Shown here: piece after piece, positions 1 through 8,110 of the stretch
Position numbering within the stretch: position 1 is the first letter of the stretch
Layout: the number at the start of each line of letters is the position of its first letter
Assembly (NCBI GenBank): GCA_038251325.1
Contig: JBBSBL010000004.1
Span: 25,386 to 89,385 of the forward strand
From: JBBSBL01 sp038251325
Lineage (GTDB): Bacteria; Actinomycetota; Thermoleophilia; Solirubrobacterales; Solirubrobacteraceae
DNA length: 64,000 nucleotides
Direction: 5' to 3'
The notes under the pieces: generated by a model
Told to the model about the DNA's origin: nothing
The model's database searches: none
The model's input: only the letters and a program-made list of their open reading frames with translations
Program-made: the position numbers and the translations under genes

Positions 1-1195
1 CCACCAGGTTCATGCCGTCGAACATCGCGTTGACCAGCAGCACGTCGTAGTGCTTGTAGGCGGCGACGGCCTCCTCGAGGTCATCGCGGAGCTTGAGCTG
101 GATCGGCATCCAGTCCGGAGTCCCATGCCGGTGGTTGACCACGGCGACGAGCGCCTCGATGCGCTCGAGGTACTCCGCGTACTCCGGCACGTCGGTCCGG
201 GACGGCATGAGCTGGGCGATGAACGTCACGCGCTCGCGGAACTCCGGGTGCTCGTCGAGGAACACGTCGAACGCCGTGAACCCGCGCAGGACGTTCTTGG
301 AGAGGTCGGCGCGGTCCACCCGAAGGATCAGGAACTCGCGCCGGCGCCTCAGGACCTCGCGCTCGAAGGTGCGCGTGCGCTCGCGGGCGGCGACGGCACG
401 GGTCGCGCGCGCGTCGATCGGCAGCGGGTAGTCGCGAACCCAGACCTCGCGGTCGCCGGCCACGACCGTCCCGGCCTCGAAGTCCACCTCGTAGCCCATC
501 AGGTCGCGGCAGCACTGGATGAAGTTGTTCCGGTAGGCGCGCGTGTGCAGCCCGATGATGTCGTTGGCCAGGATCCCGTCGAAGATCTCGCGGCGGATCG
601 TCTCCGGCAGCACGCGCCAGGCGTCCGACTGGGTCCACGGGATGTGGACGAAGTGGTGCAGGAAGGCATCGGGCCGCGCGCGCCGGACGAGGGCGGGCAG
701 CGTGTAGAGGTGGTAGTCGTGGACCATGACCACCGGGTCCTCCACGCCGTCGATTTCCTCGAGCACCGCGCGCGCGAGGTCCTCGTTGACGACGTTGTAG
801 CCGAACTCGTAGGCCTCGACCTCTTGGCGGCGGATGTCCGGGGCGTTGGACAGGTCCCAGAGGTAGTGCTGGATGAACCACAGCATGGGGTTGGCGAAGA
901 CGTTGTAGAAGCGGTCGTAGGCCTCTGGCTCGGAGGCCACGAGCTTGATGCGGTAGTCGTGATCGACCCCGGGGACGGTGACCGCGAACGGGCGACCGCC
1001 GTGCTCGGCGGCCATGCGCGCGTCCTCCTCGGTCATGGCCGAGGCGATCCAGGTCACGTCGCTGTGGGCGGCCAGGCCGGTGAGCGCGGTGACGAGCCCG
1101 CCGCCCCCGCGTCTGATCTCGCCCTCGGGCTCGAAGGTCACCGGTCCGCGGTTAGACACCAGCACGAGCGGCTTGCCGCTGCGCTCCGCGCCCAT
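1..1195 (-). CDS. otsA: Trehalose-6-phosphate synthase (GT20), 3' end beyond left edge
   Basis: The visible 398 codons match GT20 trehalose-6-phosphate synthases, which join NDP-glucose and glucose-6-phosphate in the cytoplasm. Recognisable blocks are SNRGPVTF near residues 14-21, VMVHDYHLY near 157-164, HHFVHIPWTQ near 180-189, GLHTRAYRNNF near 215-225, VDRADLSKN near 293-301 and the start of DGMNLV at the window edge. The loop that in E. coli-type OtsA reads as Asp-Tyr-Thr-Lys-Gly is DLSKN here, and the Arg usually before DGMNLV is Phe, so this is a divergent subgroup. The ATG shares one base with the treT stop (TGATG), so it is the last gene seen in the operon. The C-terminus is not in the window, so a fused or adjacent phosphatase cannot be excluded. 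Confidence 0.93.
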   Translation of the reverse strand, partial: MGAERSGKPLVLVSNRGPVTFEPEGEIRRGGGGLVTALTGLAAHSDVTWIASAMTEEDARMAAEHGGRPFAVTVPGVDHDYRIKLVASEPEAYDRFYNVFANPMLWFIQHYLWDLSNAPDIRRQEVEAYEFGYNVVNEDLARAVLEEIDGVEDPVVMVHDYHLYTLPALVRRARPDAFLHHFVHIPWTQSDAWRVLPETIRREIFDGILANDIIGLHTRAYRNNFIQCCRDLMGYEVDFEAGTVVAGDREVWVRDYPLPIDARATRAVAARERTRTFEREVLRRRREFLILRVDRADLSKNVLRGFTAFDVFLDEHPEFRERVTFIAQLMPSRTDVPEYAEYLERIEALVAVVNHRHGTPDWMPIQLKLRDDLEEAVAAYKHYDVLLVNAMFDGMNLV

Positions 1196-2430
1196 CACGC
1201 CGCCTCAAGCTCTCCGAAGATCCGCAGCCAGTCCCGCAGCAGGCGCGGGCTGAGGAAGCGCCGGCGCACGTACTCCTTGCCGGTGCGCCCCAGCCGCCGG
1301 CCGAGCTCGGGGTCGCCGAGGATGCCCAGCGCGCGGTCGGCGCACTCCTCGACGGTGTCGACGAGGTAGCCCGACTCCCCGTCGACGACTTGTAGCGGGA
1401 TGCCGCCGACGGCGCCGCCGATGAACGGCCGCCCCTTCCAGATCGCCTCCGAGACGGTCAGCCCGAACCCCTCGCGGGTGGACTTCTGGATCACGACGTC
1501 GGCGTGGGATTGGAACGCGTTGACCTCGATCGAGCCGACGTTGTTGAAGTTGTTGAGGATGTGGATGTCGGGGTCGCCCTCGGCATGCGCGACCGTCGCG
1601 TTGAAGAAGTCCCAGCCCTCCGGGTCGTCGGTCGCCATCGAGCCGACGAGCGCGAGCTGCACCTCGGGGCGCTCGGCCTTGACGATCCGGTAGGCGTCGA
1701 TCACCCCGAGCGGGTCCTTCCACGGGTCGAAGCGCGAGACCTGGACGAGCAGCGGGCGATCGACGTCGATGCCGAACTGCTGGCAGATGTAGACGGCGTC
1801 GTCGGGCGAGAAGGCCATGTTCTTCGGCGCCAGCGGGTCGATCGCCGGGGGGACGATGTGCACCGCGCCGTTCAGGCCCGAGGGCGCGTACTCCGGCAGG
1901 TGGAAGACCGACGCCGGGTAGTCGCGGATGTAGGGGGAGATCCGCTCCATGGTCTCCCGGTTCGGCTCGGAGAGGTCGATGTGACAGCGCCACACCCATC
2001 CGGCGGCTTTATCCGGGACGAGCGAGTGGACCGCGGCCGGCTGGGGGTCGTGCACGATCGCCACGTCCCAGCCGCCGCCGAGCTCGCGCGCGTTCATCTC
2101 GTTGTACCGGCGCCAGGTGTCCCACTGGTCGGGTGTCAGGTCCTGCGGGTTGCCCTGCAGCGCGTTGTGCATGACCTTCGTTGCGTTGAAGAACTCCTCC
2201 CGCCCGTAGATCACGTGCCACTCGCAGTCGAGCCCGACGTCTCGCATCAGCGGCACGATCGTGTAGAGGATCTCCGAGACGCCGCCGCCGAACGCGGTGG
2301 CCGAGAGATGGAGGATGCGCCGGCCCTGGAGCGGGGCGGCGAGCTCGCGGATCTCGTCGATCAGCTCGCGGCCGACGATGCTCGCGTAGTCCTGGAGGGT
2401 CTTGTGGCCGACGGCGACGGGCTGGAGCAT
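1195..2430 (-). CDS. treT: Trehalose synthase TreT-type glycosyltransferase (GT4)
   Basis: A GT-B fold glycosyltransferase that in characterised homologues makes trehalose directly from NDP-glucose and glucose. The N-terminal lobe has the HLSATAFGGGVSE loop, the middle has VSRFDPWKDP, and the C-terminal lobe has the GT4 E-x7-E motif in REGFGLTVSEAIWKG. I place the start at the ATG at 2430 because the family begins close to a leucine-rich MLQPV segment; a GTG at 2472 in the same frame adds 14 Ala/Pro-rich residues and cannot be excluded. Neither start has a clear ribosome-binding site. It follows the phosphatase-like gene and overlaps otsA by one base, giving two routes toward trehalose in one transcript. 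Confidence 0.9.
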   Translation of the reverse strand: MLQPVAVGHKTLQDYASIVGRELIDEIRELAAPLQGRRILHLSATAFGGGVSEILYTIVPLMRDVGLDCEWHVIYGREEFFNATKVMHNALQGNPQDLTPDQWDTWRRYNEMNARELGGGWDVAIVHDPQPAAVHSLVPDKAAGWVWRCHIDLSEPNRETMERISPYIRDYPASVFHLPEYAPSGLNGAVHIVPPAIDPLAPKNMAFSPDDAVYICQQFGIDVDRPLLVQVSRFDPWKDPLGVIDAYRIVKAERPEVQLALVGSMATDDPEGWDFFNATVAHAEGDPDIHILNNFNNVGSIEVNAFQSHADVVIQKSTREGFGLTVSEAIWKGRPFIGGAVGGIPLQVVDGESGYLVDTVEECADRALGILGDPELGRRLGRTGKEYVRRRFLSPRLLRDWLRIFGELEAA

Positions 2431-2484
2431 GGCGGCGGGTGGTGCGGTGGCGGCGGCGGGACCATATCCCACGTCCCGCCCGGG

Positions 2485-3441
2485 TCAGCCGGGGTCGCCC
2501 GCCGCCAGGCGGGCGATGCCGCGGTCGACCTCCGCCACGAGCCGCGCGTGGAGCTCCGCGTTCCCTGCGGCGAGGACTGACATCTGGAACTCGGCGCCGG
2601 AGCCGAGCAGCGGCCGGTCCTCGAGCGAGCGGCCGGCGGCGTCGCTGAGCACGGCGCCCCCCTCGGTCACGCACAGCGCGGCGGCGGCGAGGTCGTAGGG
2701 CGCGTTGTTGAGGACGGCGCCGCCGCCGACCCGCTCGAACTCGGCGCGCATGCCCGGCACCTCCTCGACCAGGCGGGGGCCCGGCTCGACGTAGGCGTCG
2801 AGCTGGCCGGTGATGACCCGGGTGAGGTCGAAGCAGGCCGACCCGAGCTCGAAGGTCCCGCCGCCCACCGACGAGGCGTCGACGAGGTCGCCGAGCACCT
2901 CCATCGTCGCCCGCGCGGGCCGGCCACGCAGCCCGTAGGTCCAGAACAGGCGCGAGAGCTCGGTGTTCGTGGAGGGGCGGACCGGGCCGTCGGCGACGAG
3001 CCCGCGCCCGCGGACCGCGACGAAGCGCTCGCCGGACTTGATCTCCATCACGCAGGCCGCGCCGACCTCGCCCATCGTCGGCCCGCCGTCCGCGGCGGAG
3101 CCGCGCAGCGGGGCGAGCGCGACCGAGACGCACGCGGCCTCGAAGCCGGCCATGGCGGGGCGGGTGCCGTCGATCGGGTCGACGACGAGGACGCGATCGC
3201 AGCCGGGCGGCGCGACCAGGCCGCGGTCCTCGGAGAAGTACGCGCACCCGGGCGCCTCGGCGGCGACGAACGCCGCGAGCTCCTCCTCGGCGGCGGCGTC
3301 GACCGCGAAGGTCACGTCGCCCTCGCCGCCGCCGCCTCCCGCGTGGGCGCGGCCGGCGTGGGAGCCGAGCTCGGGCCGCACCCGCTCGCGCAGGCGCCGG
3401 GCGAGGGAGGCCACGAGGTGGACGTCGGCGCCGGCGCTCAT
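2485..3441 (-). CDS. Inositol monophosphatase family protein
   Basis: 318 residues of the metal-dependent FIG/inositol monophosphatase superfamily, which dephosphorylates sugar, inositol or nucleotide phosphates. The diagnostic DPIDGTRP metal-binding motif lies near residues 87-94. The upstream acidic motif is FSEDRG rather than the usual Gly-Glu-Glu, a mild divergence. The ATG overlaps the histidine kinase stop by four bases (ATGA), so translation is probably coupled. The substrate is unknown. Its position between a two-component system and two trehalose-synthesis genes makes a sugar phosphate, possibly trehalose-6-phosphate, a reasonable guess but no more than that. Confidence 0.85.
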   Translation of the reverse strand: MSAGADVHLVASLARRLRERVRPELGSHAGRAHAGGGGGEGDVTFAVDAAAEEELAAFVAAEAPGCAYFSEDRGLVAPPGCDRVLVVDPIDGTRPAMAGFEAACVSVALAPLRGSAADGGPTMGEVGAACVMEIKSGERFVAVRGRGLVADGPVRPSTNTELSRLFWTYGLRGRPARATMEVLGDLVDASSVGGGTFELGSACFDLTRVITGQLDAYVEPGPRLVEEVPGMRAEFERVGGGAVLNNAPYDLAAAALCVTEGGAVLSDAAGRSLEDRPLLGSGAEFQMSVLAAGNAELHARLVAEVDRGIARLAAGDPG

Positions 3442-4832
3442 CCGGGGATCTCCAGGGTGAAGGTCGTCTGCCCGGGCGCGGAGTCGACCGCGAGATGCCC
3501 GCGCATGTGGTCGGCGAGCTCCTGGGCGATCGCCAGGCCGAGCCCCGAGCCCGGCTCGTCTCCGGCGGTGAAGAACGGGTCGAAGACCCGCGGGACCGCG
3601 GTGGGGTCGATGCCCGACCCGTCGTCGCGCACGGCGATCCGGGTCGACCCGTTCTCCCGCGCGGTGCTCACGACGATCCCGGTGCCGGCCGGCGTGTGCC
3701 GCAGCGCGTTGTCGACGAGGATCCGCAGGATCTGCGCCACGCGGACCGGATCGCAGCGCGCCTCGATCGGCCGCGGCGGCAGCCGGAGCTCGAGGTGGGC
3801 GTCGCGCGCGGCGAGTCGCGGCTCGAACTCGTCGGCGACCGAGCGCGCGACGTCGGCGAGGTCGACGGTCTCGGTGCGCAGCTCCAGCGACCCCGCCTCG
3901 AGGCGCGAGAGGTCGAGCAGGTCCACCGACAGCTTTCGCAGCCGGGCGATCTGCTGGGAGAGCTGCCCGATGAAGCGCCGGCGCGTCTCCGCGTCGAGAT
4001 CCTCGTCGGCCAGCAGCTCGACGAAGCCGCCGAGCGAGAAGATCGGCGTCCGCAGCTCGTGGGACGCGGTGGCGATGAAGCGCTTGCGCGCGGTGTCCAG
4101 CTGTGCGAGCTCGCGCTGCATGACGTTGAAGGCGCGGGCGAGCTGGCCGAGCTCGTCCTCGGAGTCGACCGGCACGGGCGGATGGTCGAAGTTCCCCGCC
4201 GCGACCGCCTCCGCCGCCGCCTCCAGGCGCTTCACGCGCCGGGCGAGGGCGCCGGCCACGAGGTAGCCGGCGAGCACCGCGAAGACGAGCGCGCCGGCCC
4301 CGGCGACGAGCACCCGGCGCCGCACGAGCGAGACGGTGGACTGCACGTCGCTGAGCGGCCGGGAGAAGACCACGACCTCCGCCGGGCGACCGCGGAGCGA
4401 GAACGGCCGCGCCGCCTGGCCCACCGCGCCGAGGGGGCCCGCCTCCACCGCGCTTGAGATCTTCGCGGTGCGGATGGCCTTCCCCGCCGCCGGGAAGGCG
4501 AGGTCCGAGCCCTCCGGGCCGAGATTCGAGTCCGCCACCACGGTCGTCTCGGTGCGGCCGTCGACCCGCGAGACGCGCAGCAGCGTCACCCGCAGGGAGA
4601 CGGCGTCGGCGGTCTCGGCGACGATCTGCTTGACCGAGGACTCGGAGGTCTCGGCGCCGACGGTGGCGCCGATCCGGTCGGTGAAGTCGCGGACGCCGCG
4701 CTCGAGCTGGTCGACCTTCTCCTGGCGCAGGCGGCTCTCGAGCTGCGGGACCACCCAGAGGTAGATGGCCCCCAGCGCGGTGAGGATGATCGCGGCGAAG
4801 AGGAGCGCCAGGCGGTTCCGGATGGAGCGCAT
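3438..4832 (-). CDS. Sensor histidine kinase (HAMP, HisKA, HATPase)
   Basis: 464 residues. Transmembrane helices near 8-27 and 174-195 bracket an extracytoplasmic sensor domain of about 145 residues; a HAMP linker follows at about 196-245. The dimerisation helix has the phospho-acceptor His258 in ATASHELRTP. The ATPase part has the N-box ILVDNALRHTP, the G1 box RDDGSGID and the G2 box GSGLGLAIAQ. It lies 9 bp after the response regulator and overlaps the next gene by 4 bp. The sensor domain has no motif I recognise; the downstream trehalose genes suggest an osmotic, desiccation or envelope-stress signal. Confidence 0.95.
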   Translation of the reverse strand: MRSIRNRLALLFAAIILTALGAIYLWVVPQLESRLRQEKVDQLERGVRDFTDRIGATVGAETSESSVKQIVAETADAVSLRVTLLRVSRVDGRTETTVVADSNLGPEGSDLAFPAAGKAIRTAKISSAVEAGPLGAVGQAARPFSLRGRPAEVVVFSRPLSDVQSTVSLVRRRVLVAGAGALVFAVLAGYLVAGALARRVKRLEAAAEAVAAGNFDHPPVPVDSEDELGQLARAFNVMQRELAQLDTARKRFIATASHELRTPIFSLGGFVELLADEDLDAETRRRFIGQLSQQIARLRKLSVDLLDLSRLEAGSLELRTETVDLADVARSVADEFEPRLAARDAHLELRLPPRPIEARCDPVRVAQILRILVDNALRHTPAGTGIVVSTARENGSTRIAVRDDGSGIDPTAVPRVFDPFFTAGDEPGSGLGLAIAQELADHMRGHLAVDSAPGQTTFTLEIPG

Positions 4833-4841
4833 GGGCCGGGC

Positions 4842-5576
4842 TCAGGCGCCGGCCGGGTCGTCGGCGTCCCGGAACCGGTAGCCGACGCCCCGCACCGTGA
4901 AGAGGTACTCCGGGTCCTTCGCGTCGCCCTCGAGCTTCTCCCGCAGGTGGCGGATGTGGACGTCGATCGTGCGCGGGTCGCGGTAGTCGGAGTCGCCCCA
5001 GATCTGGGTCAGGAGCTGGTCTCGGGAGAAGACCCGGCCCGGGCTGCGGGCGAGCGCGAGGAGGAGCTCGAACTCGACGAAGGTCGTACTCACCGGCTCC
5101 TCGCGCAGCCACACCTGGCGCTTCACCGGGTCCAGGCGCAGCTCGTGGGTTTCGATCTCGCGCTCGTCCGGCTCGCGCTGGGCGCCGTCGGCGCCGGCGC
5201 GGGCGAGCTCCGAGCGTCGCAGCGCGGCCTTCACGCGGGAGCGGAACTCGGCGAGCGAGAACGGCTTGGCGATGTAGTCGTCGGCGCCGAGCTCGAGCCC
5301 GACGACCTTGTCGATCTCCTCGGACTTCGCGCTGAGCATGATGATCGGGACGCTGCTGCGGGCCCGCAGCCGGCGGCACACCTCGAGCCCGTCGAGTCGC
5401 GGCATCATCACGTCGAGCACCACGAGGTCGCACGGCTGCTCGTCGAAGCGCTCGAGTGCCTCGCGGCCGTCGGCGGCCTGGACCACTTCGTAGCCCTCCT
5501 TGCGCAGCGGGTAGGAGAGCAGCGTCTGGACCGACTGCTCGTCGTCGACCAGGAGGATGCGCGCCGGTCGATCCAT
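4842..5576 (-). CDS. OmpR/PhoB-family response regulator
   Basis: 244 residues. The receiver domain (about 1-120) has the acidic pair D11/D12, phospho-acceptor D55 in LVVLDVMMP and the conserved Lys in MLSAKSEE. The C-terminal winged-helix domain (about 140-235) has FSRDQLLTQIWGD and the recognition-helix region TIDVHIRHLREKL. It is the first gene of a five-gene minus-strand unit and faces away from the M28-like gene, so the 62 bp between them should hold the operon promoter and perhaps an autoregulatory site, though I could not identify direct repeats for one. Confidence 0.96.
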   Translation of the reverse strand: MDRPARILLVDDEQSVQTLLSYPLRKEGYEVVQAADGREALERFDEQPCDLVVLDVMMPRLDGLEVCRRLRARSSVPIIMLSAKSEEIDKVVGLELGADDYIAKPFSLAEFRSRVKAALRRSELARAGADGAQREPDEREIETHELRLDPVKRQVWLREEPVSTTFVEFELLLALARSPGRVFSRDQLLTQIWGDSDYRDPRTIDVHIRHLREKLEGDAKDPEYLFTVRGVGYRFRDADDPAGA

Positions 5577-5638
5577 GGACTCGCGGGAAGCGTAGTGCAG
5601 GGTGCGCCGCGGCCCGGCCCGGGGGCTACGCTGCCGAC

Positions 5639-7396
5639 GTGCTCAACGGCCGGATCTACCGGGCGGCGTTCCTCCCCTTCCTCTTCGCTCTGGTGGTCGC
5701 CGGCTTCTCGCTGCGCGACCTGCCGGCGCCGCTCGCCTCGCCGCTGCCGCCGGACGCGTTCGACGCCGGGGCGGCGATGCGCGAGCTCGGGCGCCTGAGC
5801 GCCGCGTACCCGCGCCGCGCCGGCGGCTCGGCGGCCGACGACGCCCTCGGGCGGGAGGTCGCCGGCCGGCTGCGGGACGCCGGCTTCGCGGTGCGCACGA
5901 CCGCGTTCGCGGGCGAGACCGCCGCGGGGCGCCGGCGCCTGGTCAACGTGGTCGGGGAGCGCACGGGGTTCTCGGGCCGGCGCATCGTCATCGTGGCCCA
6001 CCGGGACGCGCTCGCGCCCCCGTCGCGCGCCTCGCTCTCCAGCACGGCGGCGCTGCTCGAGCTCGCGCGCGTGCTCGGGGGCCGGACCCTCGGACGGACC
6101 ATCGTACTCGCCTCCACCACCGCCGGCGCCGCCGGTGCGGCCGGCGCCGCGGAGCTCGGCGCCGCGCCCGGCGGCCCGGTTGACGCGGCGCTCGTGCTCG
6201 GCGGACCCGCCGGAACGGACCTGCGGCGCCCGTTCGTGGTCCCGTGGTCCGACGGCGCCGCCGGGGCCGCGCCGCTCGGCCTCGAGCGCACCGTGCAGGC
6301 CGCGATCCGCCAGGAGACGGGGCTGCCCGCGGGCGACAGCGGACTGGCCGCGCGGTTCGCGCGGCTCGCGGTGCCGCTGAGCGTCGGGGAGCAGGGGGCG
6401 CTGGTCGCGGACGGGATGCCCGCGGTCCTGGTCGGGCCCTCGGGCGAGCGCGGCCCGGGCGCCTCCGACGCGGTGAGCGCCGAGCAGATGCAGGGCTTCG
6501 GACGCGGCGTGCTGCGGAGCGTCACCGCGCTGGACGCGGGGCGCGGGGTGCAGCGGGCGCCCCAGTCGGACCTGGTGATCCGCAACAAGGTGCTCCCGGC
6601 CTGGGCGATCCGCCTGCTGGTCGCCGTGCTCGCCTTCCCGGCCCTGGTCGCCGCGATCGACGGCCTCGCCCGGGTCCGGCGGCGGCGCGGGCAGGTGGCG
6701 ATGTGGCTCGGTTGGGTGCTCGCCGGCGCGCTGCCCTTCGCGCTGACCTGGGGCTTCCTGCGCCTCGCGCGCGTGACCGGCCTCATTCCCGCCGCGCCAC
6801 CCCACACCGCCCCGGCCGGATCGGTGCCGGTCGTCTGGGCGGCGCTCGGGTGCGCGGCGCTGGTGCTGGCGCTCGGGTGGCTCGCCCTGCGCCCGCTCGT
6901 GCTCCGGCTCCTGCGGGTCCGCGGCGACGTCACCTCCGCCGGCGCCGCCGCCGCGCTGATGCTCGTGCTGGGCGGCCTCACCGTTGCCGTCTGGGCCGGC
7001 AACCCGTTCGCCGCCGCGCTCCTGCTGCCGCTGCTCCACCTCGGGCTGGCGGTGGCCGCGCCCGAGGTCCGGCTCTCCCGACTCGCGGCGCTGGCGCTCG
7101 CGCTGCTCGCGCTCGCGCCGCTGGCGCTCGTCGCCGTCTACTACGCGATCGCGTTCGCCATGAGCCCGGCCGAGCTGGCCTGGACGGGCGCGCTGCTGCT
7201 CGCGGGCGGGCAGGTGGGGATCGCCGGCGGGCTCGCGCTGTGCGTCCTGGGCGGCTGCGCCGCGAGCGTCGTCGCGGTTGCCCTGCGGTCGGGTCGCCCG
7301 CAACCGGAGCAGGACGAGGGCGTCACCGTCCGCGGCCCGGTGACCTACGCCGGTCCCGGGTCGCTCGGCGGCACCGAGTCCGCCCTGCGCCGTTGA
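5639..7396 (+). CDS. M28-peptidase-like domain fused to multi-pass membrane domain; catalytic ligands missing
   Basis: 585 residues from a GTG start. Hydrophobic segment at about 8-25, then a soluble region to about 300 with the fold pattern of zinc aminopeptidases of family M28, then about eight hydrophobic helices to residue 560. The first metal motif survives as H121-R-D123, but the expected Asp-Asp-x-x-Gly and Glu-Glu motifs are replaced by Ser/Ala-rich sequence (SLSSTAALLELAR, STTAGAAGAAGA). That points to a non-catalytic homologue or a scaffold. It is divergent from the response regulator and followed after 30 bp by the sortase gene. Function unknown. Confidence 0.75.
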   Translation: MLNGRIYRAAFLPFLFALVVAGFSLRDLPAPLASPLPPDAFDAGAAMRELGRLSAAYPRRAGGSAADDALGREVAGRLRDAGFAVRTTAFAGETAAGRRRLVNVVGERTGFSGRRIVIVAHRDALAPPSRASLSSTAALLELARVLGGRTLGRTIVLASTTAGAAGAAGAAELGAAPGGPVDAALVLGGPAGTDLRRPFVVPWSDGAAGAAPLGLERTVQAAIRQETGLPAGDSGLAARFARLAVPLSVGEQGALVADGMPAVLVGPSGERGPGASDAVSAEQMQGFGRGVLRSVTALDAGRGVQRAPQSDLVIRNKVLPAWAIRLLVAVLAFPALVAAIDGLARVRRRRGQVAMWLGWVLAGALPFALTWGFLRLARVTGLIPAAPPHTAPAGSVPVVWAALGCAALVLALGWLALRPLVLRLLRVRGDVTSAGAAAALMLVLGGLTVAVWAGNPFAAALLLPLLHLGLAVAAPEVRLSRLAALALALLALAPLALVAVYYAIAFAMSPAELAWTGALLLAGGQVGIAGGLALCVLGGCAASVVAVALRSGRPQPEQDEGVTVRGPVTYAGPGSLGGTESALRR

Positions 7397-7426
7397 GCAC
7401 CCCGCGCCGCTCGCAATACTGATCCG

Positions 7427-8110
7427 ATGCGCCGCGCCGTACGCGCCGTCTCGAGCGTCCTCATCGTCGCCGGGGTCCTGCTCGTCGCCGACGCGGGGGT
7501 GACGCTCGCCTGGCAGGAGCCCATCACGGCGCTCATCGCCTCGATCCGCCAGGACGAGCTCTCCGACCAGCTCGACCGCATCGAGCAGGCGGGACCGACG
7601 CCGGCCGAGCGCGCCGCGCTGGCCCAGCTGCGCGACGCCCGTCGCCGCATGGCCTTCCTCGCCCGCTCCGCGCGGCGCCGCGCACGGGCCGGCGACCCGA
7701 TCGGACGGATCGTCATGCCGACGATCGGCGCGCGGTACGTCGTCGTGCAGGGGACGGGCACCGCCGACCTGCGCAAGGGGCCGGGCCACTATCCGGCGAC
7801 CACGTTCCCCGGGCTGCCGGGGACGGTCGCGATCGCGGGGCACCGCACCACCTACGGCGCGCCCTTCCACGACCTCGACCAACTGCGCCGCGGAGATAGG
7901 ATCGAGCTGAGGATGCCCTACGGGACCTTTGTCTACGCGGTCGAACGCGAACGGATCGTGCCGCCGAGCGCGACGTGGGTCACCCGCGACGTCGGTGAGG
8001 ACCGGCTGGTCCTCACCGCCTGCCACCCGCTCTTCAGCGCGGCGAAGCGGATCGTCGTGTTCGCCGGCCTGCGTCGCGCCACCCCGGCCGGCGCGGCGCT
8101 CGCGCCATGA
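7427..8110 (+). CDS. Class E sortase
   Basis: 227 residues. An N-terminal membrane anchor (about 9-28) is followed by a charged helical linker and the sortase beta-barrel. The catalytic triad is visible as H139 in IAGHRTTYGAPF, C199 in LVLTACHP and R208 in SAAKRIVVF, an arrangement typical of actinobacterial class E housekeeping sortases, which attach surface proteins to the cell wall at LAXTG-type signals. No LAXTG substrate is evident in the neighbours. The stop overlaps the start of the lipoprotein gene by four bases, so the two are probably made together. Confidence 0.93.
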   Translation: MRRAVRAVSSVLIVAGVLLVADAGVTLAWQEPITALIASIRQDELSDQLDRIEQAGPTPAERAALAQLRDARRRMAFLARSARRRARAGDPIGRIVMPTIGARYVVVQGTGTADLRKGPGHYPATTFPGLPGTVAIAGHRTTYGAPFHDLDQLRRGDRIELRMPYGTFVYAVERERIVPPSATWVTRDVGEDRLVLTACHPLFSAAKRIVVFAGLRRATPAGAALAP

